Positions 32,527 to 41,988 of a DNA stretch of 64,000 nt are shown piece by piece. The stretch is from Paraburkholderia sp. SOS3. Its GTDB lineage: Bacteria; Pseudomonadota; Gammaproteobacteria; Burkholderiales; Burkholderiaceae. The notes under the pieces are model-generated. The model did not search any database, was not told the DNA's origin, and was given only the letters and a program-made list of their open reading frames with translations. Numbering within the stretch: the first letter of the stretch is position 1; each line of letters starts with the position of its first letter. Position numbers and translations under genes: made by a program. Where the stretch lies: contig NZ_CP018811.1 in assembly GCF_001922345.1 (NCBI RefSeq), positions 3,348,001 to 3,412,000 on the forward strand, in the 5' to 3' direction.

Positions 32527-33003
32527 CTACCAGTCGTTGCCCGCCACGCCGACGCCGCGCGTCATGCCGGTCGCAGCGAACACCATCACGACGAGCAACG
32601 CGGTCTGCACCGAGCCGATCGCCGCGAACCGATGCACGCGGCCAAGCGGCGGCGGAACGCCATTTCTGAGCGCGATGCGCCAGCGGATCAGCGCGATCAT
32701 CGGGACGATTTCGAGCAGCAGGATCAGCACGAGCGCGCCCATCTTCACCTGGAACAGCGGCTCCTGCAGATAGAACGACGCGCCTTTCTCGAAGCCGCCG
32801 AACGCACGCAACGAACCCGTGACGATCATCAGCAGCGCGGACAGGCCCCAGACGTTGTCGGCAAGAAACACGCTGGGCAGGCTGTGTTCCGACGTGCAGC
32901 GGCTAAGCGCCCGTGTGCGCGCAATGATCGCGGTCAGCGCAAGGCCATAGCCGAGCAGATGGAGCGTGGCCAGCAACCAGCGGATCAGTAAGGGCGTCTC
33001 CAT
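32527..33003 (-). CDS. DUF2214 family membrane protein
   Basis: A 158-residue protein with four hydrophobic helices (about 7-27, 48-66, 84-105, 125-145) and conserved pieces such as LADNVWGLSALLMIVTGSLR and LFQVKMGALVLILLLEI that match DUF2214 proteins. The function is unknown. It lies 129 bp upstream of udh on the same strand, with no clear terminator between them. Confidence 0.7.
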   Translation of the reverse strand: METPLLIRWLLATLHLLGYGLALTAIIARTRALSRCTSEHSLPSVFLADNVWGLSALLMIVTGSLRAFGGFEKGASFYLQEPLFQVKMGALVLILLLEIVPMIALIRWRIALRNGVPPPLGRVHRFAAIGSVQTALLVVMVFAATGMTRGVGVAGNDW

Positions 33004-33044
33004 ACGGTGTCTCTATGCTTTCGGGTCTTTTCGCAGGTCTTTCA

Positions 33045-33074
33045 CGCGGTTGTCGCGGTTGTCGCGGTTGTCGC
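33045..33074. repeat. Three 9-bp direct repeats (CGCGGTTGT)
   Basis: Three exact copies of CGCGGTTGT at 33045-33053, 33054-33062 and 33063-33071, then a partial copy, lie between the DUF2214 gene and the next membrane-protein gene. They are outside any gene and are likely to vary in copy number by slippage. Confidence 0.8.
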
Positions 33075-33132
33075 ATTTCTCGCTTTCTTGCGCAGCCGCG
33101 GCGATTGATCGACGGCCGCGCGTCGATCCCGC

Positions 33133-34227
33133 TTATCCGGCCTGCCGCAGACTCGCATCGAGCGCGCGCGCAGCAGCGCGATCGCCTTCCGAGACGAGCG
33201 GCACACGAAAAACCGTTTGACGGTTATGTCCGGCCGCCGCCGGCGAGTCCCACATCAATTCGATCTTCGGCCGGCGCAGCCAGCCCGCAAGACCAGCGCG
33301 CCGCGGCGGCATGGCGGGACCCGCACCGGCGGACGCCGGCGCGGCTGCGTAATCGCCGCCGGTCGCGGTGGCGGCCGTGGCCTGCGTCGGTGAAATGTCC
33401 GCGCCGGTCGACGCTGACGAGGCGGCAGCCGGTGCATCCGCGCCCGTGGAAGCCAAACCGGATTCGGCGCCTTGCGGCGATGGATCACTGCTCGCTGCAG
33501 GCGACGCGCCGTCTTCCGCCGTGTGCGCATCCGACGCAACGGCAGCATGCGGTTGCGCGGCATCGGGCGCGGCATTGCCCGATACGACGCTGCGCGACAC
33601 CTCGCGCTGCGCGAACCCGGGACTTCCGCCGCCGGCCGTCGTCCCCGGCCAGCGCACCGAAAGCTCGCGCGCATCGTACTGTCCGACCTTGCGGCTTTCC
33701 ATCCACACAATGGTGGTGCGTGTCAGGTTATCGATTGAAATCGCGTAGCGGCCTATCGCAAAGCGGCGTGCGCCGATGTTCGTGCGCCACAATGCGCGCG
33801 GCCGGCAGATCCACAGCACGGCCGCGTAGAGCGCCGGCGCGGCGAGCAGCCAGCCGTTGGTCGCCGCGACCGCATGAGCCGCGCGCCGCCAGCCCGATGT
33901 CCACGCGAATGCGCCGACCGACCAGACGGCAAACAGAAATCCGAGAAACGCAAAAAGCCGCAGCGCCTGCCGCAGCCATTGCGGCAGCGGATGGAACGGG
34001 CGCTCGGCGCGGGCGCGCGCGCCGGGCAGGAAGATCAGCAGAAACAGGAAGACAAGATTGATGCAGGCCCACGGCGACGAAGCCATCGCGGACAGCGCGG
34101 TCAGCACGTCCATATCGGACATCGAGAACAGCCATCGCGCGAGAATCACGAGACCGATCGCACGCAGCGCGAAGATCGTGCCGGCGCCCGGCGCGGCGTT
34201 CGCTCGCGTCTGTTTCGTTCTCGCCAA
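33133..34227 (-). CDS. Membrane protein with a long Ala/Ser-rich linker, function unknown
   Basis: A 364-residue protein I do not recognise. Hydrophobic segments lie near 17-35, 52-70, 88-110 and 125-145. The segment after them (RFAIGRYAISIDNLTRTTIVWMESRKVGQY) looks like a beta-rich domain of PH-like type. A disordered Ala/Ser/Gly/Asp stretch covers about 200-310 and a conserved-looking end follows (PKIELMWDSPAAAGHNRQTV). The N-terminus is basic (MARTKQTR). Codon use resembles the neighbours, so the protein is probably real; its role is unknown. Confidence 0.6.
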   Translation of the reverse strand: MARTKQTRANAAPGAGTIFALRAIGLVILARWLFSMSDMDVLTALSAMASSPWACINLVFLFLLIFLPGARARAERPFHPLPQWLRQALRLFAFLGFLFAVWSVGAFAWTSGWRRAAHAVAATNGWLLAAPALYAAVLWICRPRALWRTNIGARRFAIGRYAISIDNLTRTTIVWMESRKVGQYDARELSVRWPGTTAGGGSPGFAQREVSRSVVSGNAAPDAAQPHAAVASDAHTAEDGASPAASSDPSPQGAESGLASTGADAPAAASSASTGADISPTQATAATATGGDYAAAPASAGAGPAMPPRRAGLAGWLRRPKIELMWDSPAAAGHNRQTVFRVPLVSEGDRAAARALDASLRQAG

Positions 34228-34560
34228 AGCCCTCTCCTCTTGTCTGTGCGGCAGTCCGCCGATTTTGCGGCACGGCCATTATAGGGATATTGGACGTCGC
34301 GCTCACCCCGCGCGCGTGCCGCGCGCTGTTTTCAATGCACGGCGCATCGGCAACACAACCGGGCGCAGTGATCGAGGCCGACCGTGGCGCGTGCCGCCCA
34401 TGTTTGCATGCTGGTCCGAATTCCGCCCTGTTGCATGCCGCGTGCCGTCGCTGCAGCCAGATGCGACGACGCCCCGCGTGCAATGCACACGCGGGGCGTC
34501 GATGGGCCATGTCGGCGCGACCCGCCGCCGTCGGGGCAGCGGTGCGCGCCCGGTTCGCGC
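34228..34560. other. Intergenic region with one hairpin
   Basis: 333 bp between two minus-strand genes. It contains the 13-bp hairpin at 34468-34500 near the end of the glycosyltransferase gene. No gene or promoter was recognised in the rest. Confidence 0.5.
34468..34500 (-). terminator. Strong hairpin after the glycosyltransferase gene
   Basis: Arms 34468-34480 (GACGCCCCGCGTG) and 34488-34500 (CACGCGGGGCGTC) pair perfectly over 13 bp with a 7-nt loop, about 60 bp past the glycosyltransferase stop. No T-tract follows on either strand, so it may be a transcript-end stabiliser or a Rho-dependent stop rather than a classical terminator. Confidence 0.5.
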
Positions 34561-35625
34561 CTAGCTCGCGTTGACTTCGCGCAGCACCGTGCGGCGCTTC
34601 TGGCGCAGAAGTTCCTCGTACGTCGCCACGTAGTTGCGCGCCATGACCTGCGACGTGAAGCGCGCTTCAAAGGCCTTGCGCACCGCGGCGCGCGGAAGTT
34701 GCGACAAGCGCTTGATCGCGGCGACCGCGCTGATTTCGTCTTCGACGACGAAACCGGACACGCCGTTTTCGATCACTTCCGGCACCGAGCCGCGCTTGAA
34801 CGCGATGACCGGCGTGCCGCAGGCCATCGCTTCGATCATGACCAGACCGAAGGGCTCCGGCCAGTCGATCGGGAACACCAGGGCATGCGCGTTGCCGAGG
34901 AATTCACGCTTTTCGGCTTCGCCGATTTCGCCGATGTACTCGACGTGCGGGAGCGCCATCAGCGGCTTGATCACTTCTTCGTAATAGGCGCGGTCGGCCT
35001 TGTCGATCTTGGCGGCCACCTTGAGCTTCATGCCAGCCTGGCCTGCGATGCGGATCGCGCGGTCAAGGCCCTTCTCCGGCGAGACGCGGCCGAGGAACGC
35101 GAGGTAGCCCGGCTCGACGTTGGGAATCGGCGTGAGCACATTCTCCGGCAGGCCGTGGTAGACCGTCTGCAGCCAGTTCGCCTGCTGCAGCGGCTGGCGC
35201 TGGTTGTCCGAAATCGACACGACCGGCACGTCGCTGAACGTGTTGAAGACCGGCTGCAGTTCGGGCAGATCGAGACGGCCGTGCATGGTCGTCAGGAACG
35301 GCACCGGCTGGCGCGCGAACAGCGAAAACGGGTAGTAGTCGATGTGGAAATGCAGCACGTCGAATTCGTCCGCGCGGCGGCGCACTTCTTCGAGCAGCAG
35401 CATGTGAGGAGCCATCACATCGCGAATCGTCGGATCGAGACGCAGCGCCTGCGGCCAGAACGCTTCGAGCTTCGCGGAGGTTTGCGAATCGCCGCTCGCG
35501 AACAGCGTCACGTCATGGCCCTGCTCGACCAGCGCTTCCGTCAGGTAGGACACGACCCGTTCCGTGCCGCCGTACAGCTTCGGCGGAACCGCCTCATGCA
35601 ACGGAGCAATTTGAGCGATTCGCAT
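34561..35625 (-). CDS. Glycosyltransferase family 4 protein
   Basis: A 354-residue GT-B fold enzyme. The N-terminal domain opens MRIAQIAPLHEAVPPKLYGG and the C-terminal nucleotide-sugar domain has YLAFLGRVSPEKGLDRAI and the family motif PEPFGLVMIEAMACGTPVIA with the E-x7-E pair. Donor and acceptor are unknown; related genes sit in capsule or glycan settings, but no such cluster is here. The start follows GGAG (GAGGAGTTT). The gene lies alone, with an 0.9-kb gap upstream. Confidence 0.88.
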   Translation of the reverse strand: MRIAQIAPLHEAVPPKLYGGTERVVSYLTEALVEQGHDVTLFASGDSQTSAKLEAFWPQALRLDPTIRDVMAPHMLLLEEVRRRADEFDVLHFHIDYYPFSLFARQPVPFLTTMHGRLDLPELQPVFNTFSDVPVVSISDNQRQPLQQANWLQTVYHGLPENVLTPIPNVEPGYLAFLGRVSPEKGLDRAIRIAGQAGMKLKVAAKIDKADRAYYEEVIKPLMALPHVEYIGEIGEAEKREFLGNAHALVFPIDWPEPFGLVMIEAMACGTPVIAFKRGSVPEVIENGVSGFVVEDEISAVAAIKRLSQLPRAAVRKAFEARFTSQVMARNYVATYEELLRQKRRTVLREVNAS

Positions 35626-36538
35626 GGTGGAGAAACTCCTCGTAAAAGATCAGGCTAAGTGATCAAGCTAAGTAACTGCAGTTTGTAAAAGCGACTCGCA
35701 TGCTCGCCAAGGTTGCACTGCCGCGATTCACGCGGACGTGCATCTGCTTTCTTCGAGAAAATCCTGCGATGGATCGCCTGGTAGGGACGCCGGAACCAGC
35801 CATTGCCGCCCGCCGCCTCGCCGTAAACGCACAGCAAGCGCAACCGTTGACAAATGTCAGTCATCCTGGGCCGACCGAGCACGCATTATCGATGCCAGGC
35901 GCGCCGAACAGCACGTACATTTCAAAGACTTTACGTTGTTACAAAGGGGAAACACTTTGCAAACCCTTGTTTTCTAAGACAGTTCTACATTAAGAGCCTG
36001 TAGCTGCGCGTCCTCCCGGACGTGCGATTTCGATGCGGTTTCCGTCCCACTTTCGGACGCACTCGCAACTCCGGTCGCAACCCATCGCACGATCGGGCCT
36101 GCCACCCGAGCTGGACCCGGGTTCGACCGTTGCGCACCACCGTCATGAATCGCGGCAGGCGCCTGTGCAGGCCCCGTTTGTGCTTCGACGCTGCTTCGAA
36201 ATGCTTTGGTTGCATGCCCGGTCAGAGGGCTTCCGCGGAGGTTGCGCCAGCGCGTATAACGCGCCGCATCACGACCCCCCGGCGGACGGCATTGAATGCA
36301 AACTGTAATTGTATCCCGAAAAGACCGTGATTCGCTCGCTCGCCTGCACCGGTAGTGGGTTTCGCGAACCGACGTTGTGCGCGTGACATCTCAAAATGAA
36401 TCGCGTGTGACGTGTCCGGATTTCGTCTTTCCGAGGGCCTAATTCGCTTTTGCATGTTTACAATGCGGAACCTACGCTGTGTTACGAGGCTACCCGTGAC
36501 CGATGACCTAACCCGACTTCAATCGACAGCACGCCCAA
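35626..36538. other. Large intergenic region upstream of the ABC exporter
   Basis: About 0.9 kb between the divergent glycosyltransferase and ABC exporter genes. Open frames here are short and resemble nothing I recognise. A stretch at 35925-35995 is much richer in A and T than its surroundings and may carry promoters for either gene. An isolated TACAAT (36459-36464) upstream of the ABC gene lacks a good -35. No tRNA, IS or CRISPR was seen. Confidence 0.5.
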
Positions 36539-38377
36539 TTGGAACATCTCACCATCGCCCAGCGTAATGCCCACAACGCAAAGCTCGCGAGCTATGCGGA
36601 GCGGCCGCTTGCGTTCCTGTTTCGCTTCATCCGCCGCCATCCGTTTGCACACTCGGTGGTGCTGGCAAGCGTGTTCGCCGCAGTCGGCTGCGCGCTTGCG
36701 TCGCAATACGCGATCAAACATCTGATCGACGTCCTGAGCCAGGGCCGCCACCATCCGGGCCCGCTGTGGGGCGCGTTCGCGATCCTCGTCGGCCTGATTG
36801 CCGCCGACAACCTGCTCTGGCGCGTCGGCGGCTGGTTCGCCGCCCACACGTTCGTGGTGGTCACCGGCGATCTGCGCCGCGACCTGTTTCAGTATCTGAG
36901 CGGTCACTCGCCAACCTATTACGCCGAGAAGCAGCCCGGCACGCTCGCGAGCCGCATCACCGCGACGTCCAACGCCGTGTACACCGCCGAAAACACCACC
37001 GCGTGGAACGTGCTGCCGCCGTGCATCGCGGTGATGGGCGCGATCGTCATGATCATCGCGGTGAATCCGCTGATGGCCGCCGCGCTGCTTACCTGTTCGG
37101 CCATTCTCGCCTTCGTGCTGTACAAGCTCGCCGGCCGCGGCTCGGCGCGTCACCAGGCGTTCGCCACGCGCGCTGCGGCCGTCGACGGCGAGCTCGTCGA
37201 CGTGATCAGCAATATGTCGCTGGTGCGCGCGTTCGGCATGACCTTTCGCGAGCAGAAGCGCTTCGGCTCGACCGTCAAGGCCGAAATGGACGCACGGCGC
37301 AATAGCCTGCTCTATCTCGAGCGGCTGCGCCTGCTGCACGCGGTGATCACCGCGCTGCTGTCCGCGGGGCTGCTCGGCTGGGCGCTGTGGCTCTGGGACC
37401 AGGGCCGCGCGACCTCCGGCGACATCGTGCTCGTCAGTTCGCTCGGCTTCACGATCCTGCACGGCACGCGCGACCTCGCGGTGGCGCTCGTCGACGTCAC
37501 GCAGCACGTGGCGCGTCTTGCCGAAGCGGTCAAGACGCTGCTCGAGCCGCACGGCATGCCGGACCACAACGATGCGGCCGAACTCGTGCCGCAAGGCGGC
37601 CGCGTCACGTTCGAGCAGGTCACGTTCGCCTATCCGAAGCGCCGGCCGATTCTCGATCACTTCGATCTGAACATCGAGCCGGGCCAGCGTGTCGGCCTGA
37701 TCGGCAAGTCCGGCGCCGGCAAGTCGACCGTGCTCGCGCTGCTGCAGCGTTTCTACGAACCGCAGGGCGGCAAGATCAGGATCGACGGCCAGGATATCGG
37801 CGCAATTACGCAGGACAGCCTGCGCCATGCGATCGCGCTCGTGCCTCAGGATATTTCGCTGCTGCATCGGACGATTTACGAAAACATCGCGTACGGCCGG
37901 CCCGAGGCATCGCGCGAGGAAGTGCTAGCGGCGGCGCGCGACGCGCGCTGCACGGACTTCATCGAAGCCATGCCGGAAGGTTTCGACACGATCGTCGGCG
38001 ACCGCGGCGTGAAGCTTTCCGGTGGTCAGCGTCAGCGCATCGCGATTGCGCGCGCGATTCTGAAAGACTCGCCGATCCTGCTGCTCGACGAAGCGACCTC
38101 GGCACTCGACAGCGCGTCGGAAGAAGCGATCCAGAAGGCACTGGACCGGCTGATGGTCGGCCGCACGGTGATCGCGATCGCGCACCGCCTGTCGACGCTG
38201 CACAACTTCGACCGGATCATCGTGATGAGCGCGGGCAAGGTCATCGACGACGGCAGCCCGGAAGAACTGCGCAATCGTCCAGGCCTCTATCGCGACCTGC
38301 TCGCGAAACAGTACGGCAAGACGACGACGCTGCATATCGGCGGCAGCAAGAAGGTCGACGAGCAGCACGTGGCCTGA
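36539..38377 (+). CDS. ABC transporter, fused permease and ATPase (MsbA-like exporter)
   Basis: A 612-residue half-transporter. The membrane domain (about 30-320) has six hydrophobic segments and the nucleotide-binding domain has Walker A (IGKSGAGKST), Q-loop (LVPQDISLLH), signature (LSGGQRQRIAIARA), Walker B (ILLLDEATSALD) and the switch His (IAHRLST). The substrate is unknown; lipid or heavy-metal-conjugate exporters share this layout. A TTG start at 36539 is used because the frame is closed by TAA at 36509-36511 and no ATG or GTG precedes the first membrane segment. A terminator follows at 38392. Confidence 0.87.
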   Translation: MEHLTIAQRNAHNAKLASYAERPLAFLFRFIRRHPFAHSVVLASVFAAVGCALASQYAIKHLIDVLSQGRHHPGPLWGAFAILVGLIAADNLLWRVGGWFAAHTFVVVTGDLRRDLFQYLSGHSPTYYAEKQPGTLASRITATSNAVYTAENTTAWNVLPPCIAVMGAIVMIIAVNPLMAAALLTCSAILAFVLYKLAGRGSARHQAFATRAAAVDGELVDVISNMSLVRAFGMTFREQKRFGSTVKAEMDARRNSLLYLERLRLLHAVITALLSAGLLGWALWLWDQGRATSGDIVLVSSLGFTILHGTRDLAVALVDVTQHVARLAEAVKTLLEPHGMPDHNDAAELVPQGGRVTFEQVTFAYPKRRPILDHFDLNIEPGQRVGLIGKSGAGKSTVLALLQRFYEPQGGKIRIDGQDIGAITQDSLRHAIALVPQDISLLHRTIYENIAYGRPEASREEVLAAARDARCTDFIEAMPEGFDTIVGDRGVKLSGGQRQRIAIARAILKDSPILLLDEATSALDSASEEAIQKALDRLMVGRTVIAIAHRLSTLHNFDRIIVMSAGKVIDDGSPEELRNRPGLYRDLLAKQYGKTTTLHIGGSKKVDEQHVA

Positions 38378-38391
38378 TCGCCGCGCGCGAC

Positions 38392-38440
38392 CGAAAAAAA
38401 GCCGCTTCGAACCTGGTGTTCGAAGCGGCTTTTTCGTTTG
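38392..38440 (+). terminator. Rho-independent terminator, probably bidirectional
   Basis: Arms 38396-38412 and 38418-38434 make a 17-bp stem with A-tract and T-tract sides around a 5-nt loop, ending GGCTTTTTCGTTT. It lies 15 bp past the ABC exporter stop and faces otsA on the other side, so it can serve both convergent genes. Confidence 0.9.
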
Positions 38441-38477
38441 GGGTCGCTTTGGGTCGCTTTGGGTCGCTTCGGGCCGC
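38441..38477. repeat. 10-bp tandem repeats (GGGTCGCTTT)
   Basis: Two exact copies of GGGTCGCTTT, then GGGTCGCTTC and the degenerate GGGCCGC, follow the terminator between the ABC exporter and otsA. They lie outside genes and probably arose by slippage. Confidence 0.75.
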
Positions 38478-38513
38478 GTACGGCCACGCACCTCTTGCTC
38501 GCGCGCTCGCGGA

Positions 38514-39989
38514 TCAGCCCGTCACGTCCGCGCGCTCGTCGTCGATTCGATGCGGCGTCTCGTCGCCATCCGTGAGATGCGAAAGAGCCGGCAATGGCTC
38601 GGCACGCTGCAAATCGCGCATGAAGTTGTCGCGCCACACCGACACATTGTTCTCGCGCAACTGCGTCATCATGTCCCGATGCCGCGCCTGCCGCTCGGCA
38701 AGCGGCATCGCCAGCGCCTCGGCGAGCGCATCGGCCATGTCGTCGATATCGACCGGGTTCACGATCAGCGCGCCGGTCAATTCCTGCGCCGCGCCCGCGA
38801 AGCGCGACAACACGAGCACGCCCGGACTTTCCGGATCCTGAGCGGACACATATTCCTTTGCGACGAGGTTCATGCCGTCGCGCAGCGGCGTCACATAGCC
38901 GACGTGCGCCGTGCGGAATAGCGCCGCGAGCACCGAACGCTCGTACTGCCGGTGGATATAGAGAATCGGCGTCCAGTCGAGCTCCGCGAAGCGGCCGTTG
39001 ATGCGGCCCGACTCGCTTTCGAGCTGCAGCCGGATTTCCTGATACGCGTGCATGTCCGCGCGCGTCGGCGGCGCGATCTGCAGGAACGACACGTTGTTGC
39101 GCTGCGCGGGCGTCTGATCGAGCAGCCGCTCGAACGCGCGGAAGCGCTCGACGAGCCCTTTCGAATAATCGAGCCGGTCGACGCTCATGATCAGCTTGCG
39201 CTTGTGCAGCGTCGCTTTCATCGTGCGCACCGGCTTGCCGCGCTCGCCCGCTTTCGCGAGTTCGGCGATCTCGTCCGGATACACGCCGATCGGATACGCA
39301 GCCGCGCGCAACGTGCGACCGAACGCGTGTATCCGCAGCGGTTCGGCCGCGGCCGCGGGGCGCAAATCGATGCTGCCGCCCGCCTCGTTGACGATGTAAT
39401 CGCAGAACGAACGCAAGTCGGGGGCGGTCTGGAACCCGAGCAGATCGAACGAGCACAGCGCCTCGACGAGCGCGCGATGCGGCGGCACGGCGAGCAGCAC
39501 TTGAGAAGCGGGAAACGGAATATGCAGAAAGAAGCCGATGCGGTTCGTCACGCCCGCCGAGCGCAGCGCCTGAGCAAACGGAATCAGGTGATAGTCGTGC
39601 ACCCAGATCACATCGTCGGCGCGCAACAGCGGCACGAGCTGTTGCGCGAGCCACGCGTTCACGCGGCAATAGCCTTCGAAATCGTGCCGGTCGTACTGCA
39701 GCAGATCGGCGCGGTAATGAAACGCGGGCCATAGCGTGGCGTTCGAAAAGCCGCGGTAATACTGATCGTAATCACGCCGCGCGAGGCCGATCGTCGCGAA
39801 CGTCACGGGGCCGCGCTCTTCGAGCTTGATTTGCGGCTGCCCCGCGGCGAGCACGTCGCCGCTCCAGCCGAACCACATGCCGCCGGTTTCCTTCAGCGCG
39901 TCGTAGACGCCGACCGCGAGGCCGCCCGCCGCAGGACCGCCTTCGGAAATCGGCGCGACGCGGTTCGATACGATGATGAGACGGCTCAT
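38514..39989 (-). CDS. otsA: Trehalose-6-phosphate synthase OtsA
   Basis: A 491-residue GT20 enzyme that joins UDP-glucose and glucose-6-phosphate. It opens SRLIIVSNRVAPISEGGPAAGGLAVG and has WVHDYHLIPFAQALR, GFFLHIPFP, the arginine-rich SVDRLDYSKGLVERF, TPLRDGMNLVAKEYV and VLSRFAGAAQEL. The frame runs 14 codons further, but the ATG at 39989 overlaps the otsB stop by four bases. The pair makes trehalose for osmotic and heat protection. Confidence 0.96.
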   Translation of the reverse strand: MSRLIIVSNRVAPISEGGPAAGGLAVGVYDALKETGGMWFGWSGDVLAAGQPQIKLEERGPVTFATIGLARRDYDQYYRGFSNATLWPAFHYRADLLQYDRHDFEGYCRVNAWLAQQLVPLLRADDVIWVHDYHLIPFAQALRSAGVTNRIGFFLHIPFPASQVLLAVPPHRALVEALCSFDLLGFQTAPDLRSFCDYIVNEAGGSIDLRPAAAAEPLRIHAFGRTLRAAAYPIGVYPDEIAELAKAGERGKPVRTMKATLHKRKLIMSVDRLDYSKGLVERFRAFERLLDQTPAQRNNVSFLQIAPPTRADMHAYQEIRLQLESESGRINGRFAELDWTPILYIHRQYERSVLAALFRTAHVGYVTPLRDGMNLVAKEYVSAQDPESPGVLVLSRFAGAAQELTGALIVNPVDIDDMADALAEALAMPLAERQARHRDMMTQLRENNVSVWRDNFMRDLQRAEPLPALSHLTDGDETPHRIDDERADVTG

Positions 39990-40741
39990 GACGCGCCACC
40001 GCGCGCCGCCGCCACGATTGCCGCGAGCCACTGGTGCAGCGCGCCGACCGAATCGAGGCGCGTGCGCGCGATCGTATCGCCGCCGCCGACCTTGATCGAA
40101 ACGCCGCCCGTTTCGTTGACGACCGCGAAGCCCTTTTCGTCGGTCAGGTCGTCGCCGGCGAACACGGGCTTGCGGCCCGCGAACGGCGGCTCGTCGAGAA
40201 ACGCGCGCAACGCGCGGCCCTTGTCGACGTCCTTCGGCTTGATCTCGTAGACCATCTTGCCCGGTTGCAGCACGTACGCGCCCGGATAATCGGCAACGAG
40301 CCGCGCGGTCGCCGCGCGCGCAACCGGCTCGCGGTCCGGCGCGTTGCGGTAGTGAAGCGCGAGCGATGCGCCCTTGATCTCGAGCAGCATGCCGGGATTG
40401 TCGTTGACCACACCAGCGAGCACCTGCTCCATGCGCAGTAACCGGTCGTCGTTGAAGCCGATGCGCTGCGTGTCGCCGTTCGCATCGCGCCGCTCGGCGC
40501 CGTGCAAACCGGCGATCGGCAGGTCCGGCAGGCTCAGGAAGCCGTCGATGCTGCCGATGCCGCGGCCCGACACGACCGCGACCGCGCCGTTGGTCAACGT
40601 GCGCAACTCGGTCAGCAGGGCCGGCACGTCGGGCGGCACGAGCACGCCGTCCGGCGTCGGCGCGAGTTCGACGAGCGTGCCGTCGAAGTCGAAGAAGAAC
40701 GCGTATTCGGTGGGGGCGAAGGCTACGGGAGGTGCTTGCAT
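39986..40741 (-). CDS. otsB: Trehalose-6-phosphate phosphatase OtsB
   Basis: A 251-residue HAD-superfamily phosphatase that releases trehalose from trehalose-6-phosphate. Motif I is FFFDFDGTLVELAPTPDGV with both catalytic Asp residues; motif II contains VVSGRGIGSI; motifs III/IV are EIKPKDVDKGRALRAFL and VFAGDDLTDEKGFAVVN. It is upstream of and overlaps otsA by four bases (ATGA), an otsB-otsA operon. Its leader has a small AGCAGC...GCTGCT hairpin. Confidence 0.95.
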   Translation of the reverse strand: MQAPPVAFAPTEYAFFFDFDGTLVELAPTPDGVLVPPDVPALLTELRTLTNGAVAVVSGRGIGSIDGFLSLPDLPIAGLHGAERRDANGDTQRIGFNDDRLLRMEQVLAGVVNDNPGMLLEIKGASLALHYRNAPDREPVARAATARLVADYPGAYVLQPGKMVYEIKPKDVDKGRALRAFLDEPPFAGRKPVFAGDDLTDEKGFAVVNETGGVSIKVGGGDTIARTRLDSVGALHQWLAAIVAAARGGAS

Positions 40742-41268
40742 CGATATGTCTTGCCTTTCAGCAGCTTTCGGCTGCTTTCAGCCGGAAAAGAACGCGCATC
40801 TTACCGCGCATCGGTCGATTTATCGAGACGCCTGGACTCGGCAAGACGCCGCCGCAATTTGTCCGATGCGTCGTAGGCGAACTATAAGCGGACACATGTG
40901 AATTTCGTTCAAAAACGGAACAATCCGGCTTCATGTGGCTTTCAGCTGCTGCGTCATATTGCCTCTCAGGCCGCGTCGGGCGGTCCGCGCGTGACGCGGC
41001 TTCGGAAAATGCGCTACAGTTTCTGCCTCCGCCGCAAACCGCATTGTTGCCGGATTGTCGTCGATTCCGTTTTGACGGAACTGTCGAACATGTTGGGCCG
41101 GCTCGCGTTTTTGCTGCGCTTTTGCTGCGCTTTTGCCGCGCTTTGCCGCGTTGTCGCCGCGTTTTCGCCGCCCTGCTTGCTGCGGTTCCGACGCCCGTCC
41201 TTCGCGTCCATCCTTCAATCGAGTCGGTGATAAAGCCTTTGTTCCCCGCATCTTCGTTCACACGTTTC
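40742..41268. other. Intergenic region between otsB and the SCO gene
   Basis: 527 bp between divergent genes. It holds the otsB leader and a run of degenerate 10-11-bp repeats (41107-41171). No supported gene, clear promoter or terminator was identified. Confidence 0.5.
41107..41171. repeat. Degenerate 10-11-bp tandem repeats, (C)TTTTGCTGCG-like
   Basis: Six imperfect copies of a unit like CTTTTGCTGCG (TTTTTGCTGCG, CTTTTGCTGCG, CTTTTGCCGCG, CTTTGCCGCG, TTGTCGCCGCG, TTTTCGCCGC) lie about 100 bp upstream of the SCO gene. The progressive drift in the unit suggests an old slippage-prone run. Confidence 0.75.
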
Positions 41269-41934
41269 ATGTTCGCCCGCTTGTGCGCGTGGCGCACGGT
41301 GCGCAGGGTGCGCTCGTTGCGCGCATGGCGTATGCCCGCTCGCGGCCTCGCCATGCTGACGGTCGCGCTGTGCATGACAGGCGCGCTCACGGCCTGCTCG
41401 CACGACGACACGCCATGGCATCTGACCGACGTGACCGGCCATTTGCCCGACCTCCAGTTCTCGCTGACCGGCGACGACGGCAAGCCGGTCACCGGCGACT
41501 CGTTCAAAGGTCTGACGACGCTCGTCTACTTCGGTTACACGCATTGCCCCGACGTGTGCCCGGAAACCATGGCCCGTTTGATGCAAGTGCTCGGCAAGCT
41601 CGGCCCCGACGCGCAACAGGTGCGCATTCTGTTCGTGACCGTCGACCCGGCCCGCGATACGCCGCAAGCGCTGCACGACTATGTCGGTGCGTTCGATGCG
41701 CAGCATGCGCGCGGCCTGACCGGCAGCGATGCGCAGATCGAATCGCTCGCACAACGCTATCGCGTTGCGTATCAGATGGAAAAGCGCGACCCGAACGGCA
41801 ATTACGAAGTCACGCATAGTTCGGCCGTCTATATTTTCGATGCACAAGGCCATGCGCGGCTGCTCGCCACGGATCAGGACACGCCTGATCAGATCGCGCA
41901 GGATCTGCGCCGTATCATCGAGGCGCGCTCGTGA
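41269..41934 (+). CDS. SCO1/SenC family copper chaperone
   Basis: A 221-residue thioredoxin-fold protein that delivers copper to the CuA site of cytochrome oxidase. A basic N-terminus and hydrophobic segment end in a lipobox-like LTAC, so it is probably membrane-anchored or a lipoprotein. The copper-binding CPDVC lies in FGYTHCPDVCPETMARL and the partner His in VTHSSAVYIFD. No ribosome site settles the start; ATG 41269 includes a basic N-terminus, and ATG 41332 is an alternative that leaves the signal intact. It is followed by a PCu(A)C gene. Confidence 0.88.
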   Translation: MFARLCAWRTVRRVRSLRAWRMPARGLAMLTVALCMTGALTACSHDDTPWHLTDVTGHLPDLQFSLTGDDGKPVTGDSFKGLTTLVYFGYTHCPDVCPETMARLMQVLGKLGPDAQQVRILFVTVDPARDTPQALHDYVGAFDAQHARGLTGSDAQIESLAQRYRVAYQMEKRDPNGNYEVTHSSAVYIFDAQGHARLLATDQDTPDQIAQDLRRIIEARS

Positions 41935-41988
41935 TGCATTGCGCCGCGTATCCTGTTCCTGTTCCTGTTCCCACGATGACCAACAAAT

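Noticed and set aside
36022..36330. Small genes in the gap upstream of the ABC exporter
   Set aside because: The frames overlap each other in several phases, lack ribosome sites and have random-looking composition.
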